From Solimicrobium sp040544425 (GTDB lineage Bacteria > Pseudomonadota > Gammaproteobacteria > Burkholderiales > Burkholderiaceae_D): DNA of 64,000 nucleotides. The notes beneath the pieces were generated by a model. The model did no database searches, was not told the origin of the DNA, and was given only the letters and a program-made list of their open reading frames with translations. This document shows, piece after piece, positions 27,274-35,020 of this stretch (its first letter is position 1; the number at the start of each line of letters is the position of its first letter). A program made the translations under genes and the position numbers. The stretch is taken from positions 124,001 to 188,000 of the forward strand of contig JBEONO010000002.1 of NCBI GenBank assembly GCA_040544425.1, written 5' to 3'.

Positions 27274-28407
27274 CTACTCGATTCTCTTGAATTTGCGCCG
27301 TTCAATATGCGGATCATGTGAGCTGCCCTGCCCAGACGTTTTTCGAAACGGAAAACTCATTTTGACCTGAAACTGGTTTCCCACCGCTTCAGCAGTAAAT
27401 TTCGCCTCGACGTCGTACAACAATTTCAAACGCTCCCGGATGTTATTCAAGGCCATTTGATTGCCCTTGCTGGCATGATCGGGAATGTACGGATTTTCAA
27501 TCACAATATAAATCCGGTCACCATCCCGGTTCAACCTGATATTGATGACAGCTGAAAATTGCGAGGGCTCTACACCGTGATGCACCGCATTTTCAATCAA
27601 TGGCTGCAACAACAAACTGGAAATCTGCCCCTGCTCAATATCCTGTTCACTCAGATTACTGATTTCCCATTCGACCTTAAGGCGATCGCCAAGGCGAATC
27701 TGTTCTATTGACAGATATTGGTGGCACAACTGCAGCTCTTCCTGCAAAGTCGATACATCACGCGTGTCGCGCATCAAAACACGAAACAAATCCGCCAGGT
27801 CTTCCAGTGCAGCTTCGGCACGATGCGGATCAGTGCGAATCAGCGACAGTACCGCATTCATGCTGTTAAATAAAAAATGCGGACGGATGCGCGCCTGCAA
27901 TGCCTGCAGTTTGGCTTCGCCCAGCGCTGGAGAAAAAGCTCTGGCGCGCAACTCAAAATGTTGTTGAAACAGGATCCCGAACAAAGCAGCCAGCACGCCC
28001 ATCTGCAGGGGCGACGCATGCACCAGTTCACCAAACAGCCAGGCCTGGGTTGAAATCAGACCAGACAGCGCAATGGCAATCAAGCCAGGGATAATCCCGC
28101 ATAACAGACGCTGCAACCAATCCGGACATTGCTGGACCAATGCCACCTTGCGCAAGCCACACAGCATGATCAGCGACAGAATGCAGATGGTTTGCAGGAC
28201 CATGGCCGAATCAAAAAACGTCCGTACCGCGTTCGGCGTATCGATACTTTGCATCCAGATTGCGCAGAAAATCGTCGCATTGGTGGCCAGCAGCACGCGA
28301 TAAATCACCCCGATATTGCAACAATCGGGAATCACGGAAGACACTGCGGAAGGCGCATCAGCCAGTGTTACGAGCTTCAAGTGCTTTATAATCATCCCAA
28401 ATTCCAT
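27274..28407 (-). CDS. AlgZ/LytS-type sensor histidine kinase
   Basis: A 377-residue membrane kinase. The N-terminal third has four hydrophobic segments. The His_kinase domain (LytS type) carries the phosphoacceptor in RIRPHFLFNSMNAVLSLIR-like motif (PHFLFNSMNA), and the ATP-binding lobe has LLLQPLIENAVHHGVEP and NNIRERL. Partner of the adjacent LytTR regulator. Start uncertain: ATG at 28407 or 28395; the open frame reaches 28446 but that would overlap divergent argH. The distance between the 28407 and argH starts is 19 bases. Confidence 0.88.
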   Translation of the reverse strand: MEFGMIIKHLKLVTLADAPSAVSSVIPDCCNIGVIYRVLLATNATIFCAIWMQSIDTPNAVRTFFDSAMVLQTICILSLIMLCGLRKVALVQQCPDWLQRLLCGIIPGLIAIALSGLISTQAWLFGELVHASPLQMGVLAALFGILFQQHFELRARAFSPALGEAKLQALQARIRPHFLFNSMNAVLSLIRTDPHRAEAALEDLADLFRVLMRDTRDVSTLQEELQLCHQYLSIEQIRLGDRLKVEWEISNLSEQDIEQGQISSLLLQPLIENAVHHGVEPSQFSAVINIRLNRDGDRIYIVIENPYIPDHASKGNQMALNNIRERLKLLYDVEAKFTAEAVGNQFQVKMSFPFRKTSGQGSSHDPHIERRKFKRIE

Positions 28408-28426
28408 CAACCAGACGCGATTTATT

Positions 28427-29821
28427 ATGACTTCCCAATTTTCCAAAAAAGACCAGGCCTGGTCGGCCCGCTTCTCTGAACCGGTATCAGATCTCGTTAA
28501 GCGCTATACGGCATCCGTATTTTTCGACAAACGATTGGCACAGGTCGATATTCAAGGATCACTGGCCCATGCAGAAATGTTGTGCTTTAAAGAAATTATC
28601 AGCAAGGCAGATTATGCCGAAATTGTGCGCGGTATGGCACAAATTTCAACAGAGATCAGCGCGAATGACTTTATTTGGCAACTCGATCTGGAAGACGTGC
28701 ATCTGAATATTGAAAAGCGCCTGACCGAAATCGTCGGCGATGCGGGCAAGCGGCTGCATACCGGTCGCTCCCGCAATGACCAGGTTGCCACCGATATCCG
28801 CCTGTATCTGCGCGGTGCGATTGACGACATCTCGGTCTTGCTGCGCCAGTTTCGTCTGGCACTGGTTGATCTGGCCGAGCAGCACGCCGACACCATCATG
28901 CCGGGCTTTACCCATATGCAGGTCGCCCAACCGATCACGTTTGGCCACCATATGCTGGCCTATGTGGAAATGTTTGGTCGGGATGCCGAGCGCATGGCTG
29001 ATTGCCGCAGACGTGTCAATCGCCTGCCTTTGGGGGCTGCGGCGCTGGCTGGAACCACGTTCCCCATCGACCGGGAACGCGTGGCAGAAAGTCTGGGATT
29101 TGAGGGGGTTTGTGCAAACTCCCTGGACGCCGTATCGGACCGGGATTTTGCCATTGAGTTTTGCGCTGCTGCCGCGCTGATCATGACCCATATTTCACGC
29201 ATGTCAGAAGAACTGGTGATCTGGATGAGTCCGCGGGTTGGCTTCATCGATATTGCGGACCGCTTCTGCACTGGCTCGTCGATCATGCCGCAAAAGAAAA
29301 ATCCGGATGTCCCGGAACTGGCGCGCGGTAAAACAGGCCGGGTCAACGGCCACCTGATCGCACTGCTGACTTTGATGAAGGGGCAGCCACTGGCCTATAA
29401 CAAAGACAATCAGGAAGACAAGGAGCCGCTGTTCGACACGGTTGATACGGTCGTCGACACCTTGCGCATTTTTGCCGATATGGCCAGCGGCATCAGCGTC
29501 AAGCCAGAAGCCATGCGCAATGCAGCTCTGCAGGGCTATGCCACCGCGACTGACCTGGCGGATTATCTGGTCAAAAAGGGTTTGCCATTCCGTGATGCCC
29601 ACGAGGCAGTTGCACATGCAGTCAAAACCTGCGTGAACAAAGGGTGTGACCTGAGCGAACTGACATTGGACGAACTGCGCGCCTTTTCAGCTCTGATCGA
29701 GGACGATATTTTTGCGGTGCTGACACTGGAAGGTTCAGTAGCAGCACGTGACCATCTGGGTGGTACGGCACCCAATCAGGTTCGCGCTGCAATTACCAGA
29801 CTTCGCGTCGAGCTGAAATAA
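28427..29821 (+). CDS. argH: Argininosuccinate lyase
   Basis: A 464-residue tetrameric enzyme for the last step of arginine synthesis. The superfamily signature GSSIMPQKKNPD is present, as are RLHTGRSRNDQVATD-type (HTGRSRNDQVATD) and TFMQ-region PGFTHMQVAQP. The ATG at 28427 (MTSQFSKKDQ) gives the family length; a 37-codon longer frame is rejected. No Shine-Dalgarno site is obvious. Arginine is one of the two cyanophycin monomers made by the cphA enzymes nearby, a loose functional link. Convergent with the next gene, one base between stops. Confidence 0.96.
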   Translation: MTSQFSKKDQAWSARFSEPVSDLVKRYTASVFFDKRLAQVDIQGSLAHAEMLCFKEIISKADYAEIVRGMAQISTEISANDFIWQLDLEDVHLNIEKRLTEIVGDAGKRLHTGRSRNDQVATDIRLYLRGAIDDISVLLRQFRLALVDLAEQHADTIMPGFTHMQVAQPITFGHHMLAYVEMFGRDAERMADCRRRVNRLPLGAAALAGTTFPIDRERVAESLGFEGVCANSLDAVSDRDFAIEFCAAAALIMTHISRMSEELVIWMSPRVGFIDIADRFCTGSSIMPQKKNPDVPELARGKTGRVNGHLIALLTLMKGQPLAYNKDNQEDKEPLFDTVDTVVDTLRIFADMASGISVKPEAMRNAALQGYATATDLADYLVKKGLPFRDAHEAVAHAVKTCVNKGCDLSELTLDELRAFSALIEDDIFAVLTLEGSVAARDHLGGTAPNQVRAAITRLRVELK

Positions 29822-29822
29822 T

Positions 29823-30950
29823 TCAGTAACTGGTCAGGGCTTCAGGCAAACCATTTTTAAAGCGGTACACCGTGACCGCTGATTGCAGCAGATCGTGATG
29901 AGAATCAAATTCGTACATGCCGGTGACACCTTTGTATTTTATTTTTTCAAGTACGGGCATGTACAGCTTTGGTTCTACTGAATTGGCCATTTTCATCGCT
30001 TCGGCAATCACCATCATGCCATCAAAGAAGGCAGCAGCATGGGTTTGGGAGGCGCGCTTGAAGCGTCTTTGATAATCGGCCGCGAAGGTTTTGCCGGATT
30101 CGATGCGATCGAGCATAGCGCCACCCTGAATGCAATACACCTGATCTTTGATCGCGTCGCCCGCCAGTCGCCCCATCTCAGCGGCACAGATTCCATCACC
30201 TCCCAAAAACAGTGTGTTCAAGCCGAGCTTTTTCATCTGCAGCACCATCGGGCCGCCCTGGGCCGAGTAGCCGCCGTAAAAAATCGCATCTGGTTTTTTT
30301 GCCTTGATCGAGGTCAAAATCGCACTGAAGTCGGCTGCTTTATCGTTGGTATAGTCATTGCCCAGCACTTTGATACCGTTAGCCCTGGCGACCTTGGCAA
30401 ACTCGACCGCCAATCCTTGACCGTAGGCAGTCCGGTCATCAATGATAGACACCGTTTTGACCTTCAATTCCTTGGCTGCATACAGCGCCATCTTGACACC
30501 CAGCTGACTGTCGCTGGCGGCAATACGGAACACATAAGGAAATCCCTGCAAGGTCACCTGTGGATTTGATGCGACCGTGGCCATGACGATATTGGCGCTG
30601 TTGTAAATACGCGATGCCGGAATTGTGACGCCTGAATTGTACGGACCGATAATCGCTTTCACACCCTGATCAACCAGCTTTTGCGCCACATTGACGCCTT
30701 GACGCGGATCGGCCTGATCGTCTTCCATTAATAATTCAAATTTGATTTTTTTTGCACCGATGATGATGGCCTGACTGTTTAACAACTCCACCGCCATCTG
30801 CACCCCACCCTGATTGTCAACCCCGGCCGATGCCTGAGGCCCCGTCAACGGGCTGCTGAAACCTATCTTCACGGCAGTGACGCTTTGGGCCTCTGCCAGA
30901 GCGGAGCTCGTTGCGATCAGCAGTGCCAATATTGTGCGTTGAATTTGCAT
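29823..30950 (-). CDS. ABC transporter periplasmic binding protein, branched-chain amino-acid type
   Basis: A 375-residue periplasmic protein of the LivK/Peripla_BP_6 family. Signal peptide residues 1–22 (LLIATSSALAEAQS). Mature part begins VKIGFSSPLTGPQASAG, then ELLMEDDQADPRQGVNVAQKLVDQGVKAIIGPYNSG (DDQADPRQG, IIGPYNSG), YGQGLAVEFA and a C-terminal GVTGMYEFDSHHD. No permease or ATPase genes are adjacent, so it is an orphan subunit here. Ligand cannot be read from sequence. Confidence 0.92.
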   Translation of the reverse strand: MQIQRTILALLIATSSALAEAQSVTAVKIGFSSPLTGPQASAGVDNQGGVQMAVELLNSQAIIIGAKKIKFELLMEDDQADPRQGVNVAQKLVDQGVKAIIGPYNSGVTIPASRIYNSANIVMATVASNPQVTLQGFPYVFRIAASDSQLGVKMALYAAKELKVKTVSIIDDRTAYGQGLAVEFAKVARANGIKVLGNDYTNDKAADFSAILTSIKAKKPDAIFYGGYSAQGGPMVLQMKKLGLNTLFLGGDGICAAEMGRLAGDAIKDQVYCIQGGAMLDRIESGKTFAADYQRRFKRASQTHAAAFFDGMMVIAEAMKMANSVEPKLYMPVLEKIKYKGVTGMYEFDSHHDLLQSAVTVYRFKNGLPEALTSY

Positions 30951-31143
30951 AAATTCCCTGATTAATTATGTGCAGTAAGGCTTGACGAACAATGCTGATC
31001 GGCAAGGTCTCGCCATCATAACGACATTTGCCCATTTCCCAAACAGGAACCGTTGGGGCAATTCCCACTATCTATGAAACGAGGGCTGCGCTAATCTCAC
31101 GCTTCAACTGGGAACCCTCCTGTAACTTTATTCCATTTTGCCA

Positions 31144-31659
31144 ATGAAAAATCACCAGGCTACCGTATCGCACTGGCTCTCACAGCTCGGCCAGGAGTTG
31201 AATCTTCCTCTGTCTTTAGGGAGCGATGGACATTGCATCATCCCCTGCCAGAACGAACTGAATTGCATTGTAGAAGTGCCGGCCAATACGCAACACCAGG
31301 CTGTTTATATCTACCTGCCGCTGGTCGTTCTGCCGGAACAGAGCGAATCCAGATATGAATTACTGACCAAAGCGTTGCAGACAAATTTGTTTGGTCTCTT
31401 AACCGGCGGATGCCATATCGCACTGGATGAACGTTCAAACTGTATTGTGCTGAGTTTTTGCTCACTGATCGACGGTCTGGACGAAATCGTCTTTAAACAT
31501 CTTTTGAACGACATGTTGGAACTGGCACCTGCATTACGCACCCATCTGCAGGCGGGGAATTCTCACTCAAAAACGGTGCTACAGGATTCCTTGCAACGAA
31601 TGAACAGGTCGACTGCCAATTTGAGATCCCGCACTGGCTCAGGAACAAATCAGAAATGA
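31144..31659 (+). CDS. CesT/Tir-type type III secretion chaperone
   Basis: A small 171-residue acidic cytosolic protein with the class IB chaperone pattern: helix 1 (HWLSQLGQELNLPLSL), paired strands (HCIIPCQNELNCIVEV), a hydrophobic strand, helix 2 with LLTKALQTNLFG, CHIALDERSNCIVLSF, and a final helix before a Ser-rich tail. Such chaperones bind and keep a cognate effector ready for secretion. The stop overlaps the next start as ATGA, so the downstream lipase-like protein is the likely client. The start at 31144 is preferred over a TTG two codons earlier; the ribosome site is weak. Confidence 0.78.
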   Translation: MKNHQATVSHWLSQLGQELNLPLSLGSDGHCIIPCQNELNCIVEVPANTQHQAVYIYLPLVVLPEQSESRYELLTKALQTNLFGLLTGGCHIALDERSNCIVLSFCSLIDGLDEIVFKHLLNDMLELAPALRTHLQAGNSHSKTVLQDSLQRMNRSTANLRSRTGSGTNQK

Positions 31660-33146
31660 CGCCGCTTTCCCAAACGATAAAAGTTCGAGGCACACCAGAA
31701 CCCGAAAAAAATTCTGGCCTCCTCAAACCGTATATGGCCAGGGACTTTATTGATTCAATCAACTCCTGTGCTGACTCCCTGCCCTCTGTCGGCGAAGTAA
31801 TTCTCTGCATTCCGCGGTTATTAATTTTCACTGGACCCAGATGGATCGGGACCAAGCTTCAACATGGCAATGATTCGGACGCTCTTTCAATGTGCAACAA
31901 GCTTCGCTATTGGTCCGGCGCGACGCTGAAAGGACTGGCAAGCATTGGTGGAGGAGCATTGGATTACGCGCAGGGCTTTATCGATGTGCCGGTGCACTAC
32001 CTTAAAAATCTGGCGGAATTTGCGCTGCGTTCAGTGCTCGCCTGTTTAAGTCTGGTTACTTGGGCAAGCTATTCCTCCGCCGCTGCATACTTCATTGATC
32101 TCGATGATCCGGCTGCAGTCAAGACGTTCGAAACAACACAAAACGAACTGCTTCGTTTCGCATCAAACGTCATCGTACCGAGGGCGATTAAAAACATTAC
32201 CTCCAGCACTTTGCCTCAGGAGAAAAGGAAAGAGGCTTATGACTTACATGAACTTTGTATGACTGCAGCCCATTCCAATAAAAAATCCAGGCGGCAAAAC
32301 GAAGGACATCCTTCCATCACAGGCAAGGCGCAGGGATTGTCAAAAAGATTTCGATCTGCCAAAGCGGCACAGATCCCTCTGTCAGTTTTGGCAAAGGGGA
32401 GACAAATTGAAGGCATTCAGTACGCAAACAAACTGCACAAAGGACCTGGCAAGGACTTAAGGTTACACATAAATATGGAAAACTATGCGGCGACCATTTT
32501 GACTGGCGATACCTGGTCGGGGTTACATGTCGGCGTATTCCAGGATACGGTCACCGGTAAATTCGTTCTGGCGTTTCCCGGACACGAACTTGGGGAAAAC
32601 ACAAAAACCGCAATCAGCACCACACTGGGAATCACCGACAGTGCGTTGCTCGATGCTGCGGCACTGGTAAAGGCATTCGTGGACGAATATGGCAACGACA
32701 AGGTCGAAGTCGTTGCCTATTCCTTGGGTGCGGCATTGGCGCAATTTGCAGGTTGCAGCAATAGCGTGAAAGTAACCACCTTCAACGCCAAGGGTCTGCA
32801 TGTCAATCAACGCAATCTATTGGGTTCGACAATCCATGACCCGGAAATCACTCATTACAATACTGAAAAAGATTCTCTGAATCGCCACTTTTGGCCCAAC
32901 AAGTTACTGTTCCCTTCGAGTAAAATCGTCAACGAAAAAACCAGACGTTACATCGTTCCCGGCAATTTTGATCACGAAGGGATGAAAGATGCACTGAAAG
33001 GAAAGAAACCGGATGAGGATGAGTCAGGTGGCGAAAAAAATACTCAACCCACAAATTCCGCCGCACAGAAAAAGAGCCTAACCAAAAAACAACGACGCGA
33101 GCGAAACGCGCTGGAAGAGGTGGGCCTGCTACCACGTAAACAATAG
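31656..33146 (+). CDS. Lipase-like alpha/beta-hydrolase, candidate type III effector
   Basis: A 496-residue protein coupled to the CesT-like chaperone gene. Residues 1–115 have no recognised domain; a hydrophobic stretch lies at about 120–147 (ALRSVLACLSLVTWASY). The C-terminal half has a class-3-lipase pattern: nucleophile elbow AYSLGAALA with Ser356 (Ala replaces the first Gly), Asp406 in EKDSLNR and His440 in NFDHEGM as likely triad members, with FVLAFPGHE before the elbow. The tail is Lys/Glu-rich. Chaperone coupling suggests an injected phospholipase or esterase; no secretion genes are in the window. Alternative: intracellular lipase of unknown role. Confidence 0.72.
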   Translation: MTPLSQTIKVRGTPEPEKNSGLLKPYMARDFIDSINSCADSLPSVGEVILCIPRLLIFTGPRWIGTKLQHGNDSDALSMCNKLRYWSGATLKGLASIGGGALDYAQGFIDVPVHYLKNLAEFALRSVLACLSLVTWASYSSAAAYFIDLDDPAAVKTFETTQNELLRFASNVIVPRAIKNITSSTLPQEKRKEAYDLHELCMTAAHSNKKSRRQNEGHPSITGKAQGLSKRFRSAKAAQIPLSVLAKGRQIEGIQYANKLHKGPGKDLRLHINMENYAATILTGDTWSGLHVGVFQDTVTGKFVLAFPGHELGENTKTAISTTLGITDSALLDAAALVKAFVDEYGNDKVEVVAYSLGAALAQFAGCSNSVKVTTFNAKGLHVNQRNLLGSTIHDPEITHYNTEKDSLNRHFWPNKLLFPSSKIVNEKTRRYIVPGNFDHEGMKDALKGKKPDEDESGGEKNTQPTNSAAQKKSLTKKQRRERNALEEVGLLPRKQ

Positions 33147-33260
33147 ATCTGGCTTTGATGACCCTGCTATCTTTCTGTCTTCCTCAGAACAAACTGAAAT
33201 TCAATTGATTCCCGACTGAAAATTGAATTCGCATTTGATTCAGTTGACAGCGCATAGAAC

Positions 33261-34553
33261 TCAACGCTTCGGCAAAAAATAGTGTTCCAAGGTTTCCTGC
33301 AAACCCTGCTCAATCGCCTCTTCGACTTTCTTGGTCAGGCGCGCATCCGATTGCGATTCAAATACGAACAGGCGGTAGACGTCTGAAATCAGCAAGACGC
33401 CAGGATTGGCCAATAGCACCCAGCACTCCGAACCCAGCAATGGTGTGGCCTTTTTCTTGGGAAATTCATCTGCATCGACGCGGCCAACCCACCCTGCCCG
33501 GGTCATTTGATTCAACAGGCTTTCAATCTCATCAAATCCCAAACGGGTTTTTTCGCGAATTTCCCAGCTCGTCAAGCCAGCCTGATTCGAACGGTTGCGG
33601 GCGTAAAGCAGAACTTCCAGCAAAGCGATCGCATCAACAAAGCGACTGCCGGGCCTGGGCACATGCCACCAGCGTTCATATTTGACCACCGGCAGCGAAG
33701 CGGCAATCACTGCGCCAAACAAGGTGATCAGCCAGGAGGTGTAGATCCAGATCAGGAAAATCGGTATCAGCGCTACAGCGCCATACACAATCGTGTAGGT
33801 CGGCATATGAATCACGAATGCGGCGAAAATGCGCTTGGCAATTTCAAACAATATCCCGGCCACCAAACCACCCCAGGCTGCGTCACGCCAGTCCACCTTG
33901 CGATTCGGCACCGCGATGTACAACAGCGTATAGGCACAGGTGGTCAGCACGACTGAGGCAATGCTGTACAGCGCTTTGCTGCCGGGAATCGTCCCGACCA
34001 CATCCGAGGTAGCAGCAAACAGGTAAGACGTGACAGTCAGCGAGACTCCCATCAGCAAGGGGGCGAGAGTAATCAAGGCCCAATACACCATCATCCGTTT
34101 TAACAGCGGACGTTTCTGCTTTACACGCCAGATTTCATTGAAGACTTTGTCGATGGTGGCCAGCATGGCCAGTGAGGTCACCATCAAGGCTACCGCGCCA
34201 TACGCCGACAGTCGCGTTGCCTTGGTGGCGAATTGATTGAGGTAACTCAGAATATTGGTCGAGATCGCCTTGGGCATCAGGCTCTGAATAAAATAGGCTT
34301 CGAGCGAGGCGCGAAACGTCGTGAACAACGGGAATACCGTGAAAATTGCCAAGGCAATGGTCAGGATCGGCACCAGCGCCAATACCGTTGTGAAGGTCAG
34401 ACTGCCCGATACCTGAACCAGCTGGCCCTGACGAATCCGGCGCAGTGCGAAACTGATCAGGCTGCCTATTTCGGTCAAACGCCAACCGAACAGCCATTGT
34501 CCTTTGAGTCGCGTTTTCAGCTGCAAAACAAACGGATGGTTCAATAAGCTCAT
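33261..34553 (-). CDS. YihY/UPF0761 family inner-membrane protein
   Basis: A 430-residue protein with six hydrophobic segments in residues about 35–300 and a cytosolic C-terminal region with a winged-helix look (SWEIREKTRLGFDEIESLLNQM). Family motifs: SLTFTTVLALVPILTIALAIF and YGAVALIPIFLIWIYTSWL. The family was once called RNase BN in error; its function is unsettled. The ATG shares one base with the DUF1854 stop (TAATG), so it is coupled to the ABC transporter operon. Confidence 0.88.
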   Translation of the reverse strand: MSLLNHPFVLQLKTRLKGQWLFGWRLTEIGSLISFALRRIRQGQLVQVSGSLTFTTVLALVPILTIALAIFTVFPLFTTFRASLEAYFIQSLMPKAISTNILSYLNQFATKATRLSAYGAVALMVTSLAMLATIDKVFNEIWRVKQKRPLLKRMMVYWALITLAPLLMGVSLTVTSYLFAATSDVVGTIPGSKALYSIASVVLTTCAYTLLYIAVPNRKVDWRDAAWGGLVAGILFEIAKRIFAAFVIHMPTYTIVYGAVALIPIFLIWIYTSWLITLFGAVIAASLPVVKYERWWHVPRPGSRFVDAIALLEVLLYARNRSNQAGLTSWEIREKTRLGFDEIESLLNQMTRAGWVGRVDADEFPKKKATPLLGSECWVLLANPGVLLISDVYRLFVFESQSDARLTKKVEEAIEQGLQETLEHYFLPKR

Positions 34554-35020
34554 TACAGAAAGCGGTCCAATATTTTTCGGGCAGATTTTTCCAGCTTGGT
34601 CGGTTGCCGAATCAGATAATTGATGCCGTGGTTATCGGTGATCAGCAAACTGTCGCCAATGCGGCGGATATCTTCTTCGACGCGCAAGACAAAGCTGGTC
34701 TCGCCGCGGTCGGTGTTAACGGTCCAGGTGCACGGCGTCGAAAAGCTGGAGACGCTGATAATGCTTAAAATTTCCGGAACAAATTCGTTACCGGCCAGGA
34801 CATCCAGAATCAACTCGCGCACTGGTTGCGATAAATCGAGCAGCCGGTCAATCCAGGCGACTTCGCGTCCATCCCCGGACACCAGCGAGATATTTGCCTC
34901 CGGCGTCTGAATCGGGAATGCGCGCACCGGCGTCACGCCCTCGTGGGTTTCACCATTGGCGGTCAAAATCAATTTACCAAAGGCGTTGCGGCTGAGTTCA
35001 AATTCGGTAGTGTGCATCAC
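34553..35020 (-). CDS. DUF1854 family protein
   Basis: A 155-residue soluble protein of the DUF1854 family. Recognisable text: GVTPVRAFPIQTPEANISLVSGDGREVAWID and VEEDIRRIGDSLLITDNHGINYLIR (short pieces FPIQTPE, DNHGINYLI). It overlaps the ABC exporter gene by four bases. DUF1854 genes commonly accompany this kind of ABC protein next to cyanophycin synthetase; a role in cyanophycin or dipeptide transport is inference from location. Confidence 0.85.
   Translation of the reverse strand: MMHTTEFELSRNAFGKLILTANGETHEGVTPVRAFPIQTPEANISLVSGDGREVAWIDRLLDLSQPVRELILDVLAGNEFVPEILSIISVSSFSTPCTWTVNTDRGETSFVLRVEEDIRRIGDSLLITDNHGINYLIRQPTKLEKSARKILDRFL

Noticed and set aside
31046..31137. Two GGAACC boxes upstream of the chaperone gene resembling HrpL (hrp box) promoters
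   Set aside because: The first has only 13 bases to CCAC instead of 15–16, and the second is followed by CCAT, not CCAC. Neither pattern appears upstream of the other two effector-like genes.
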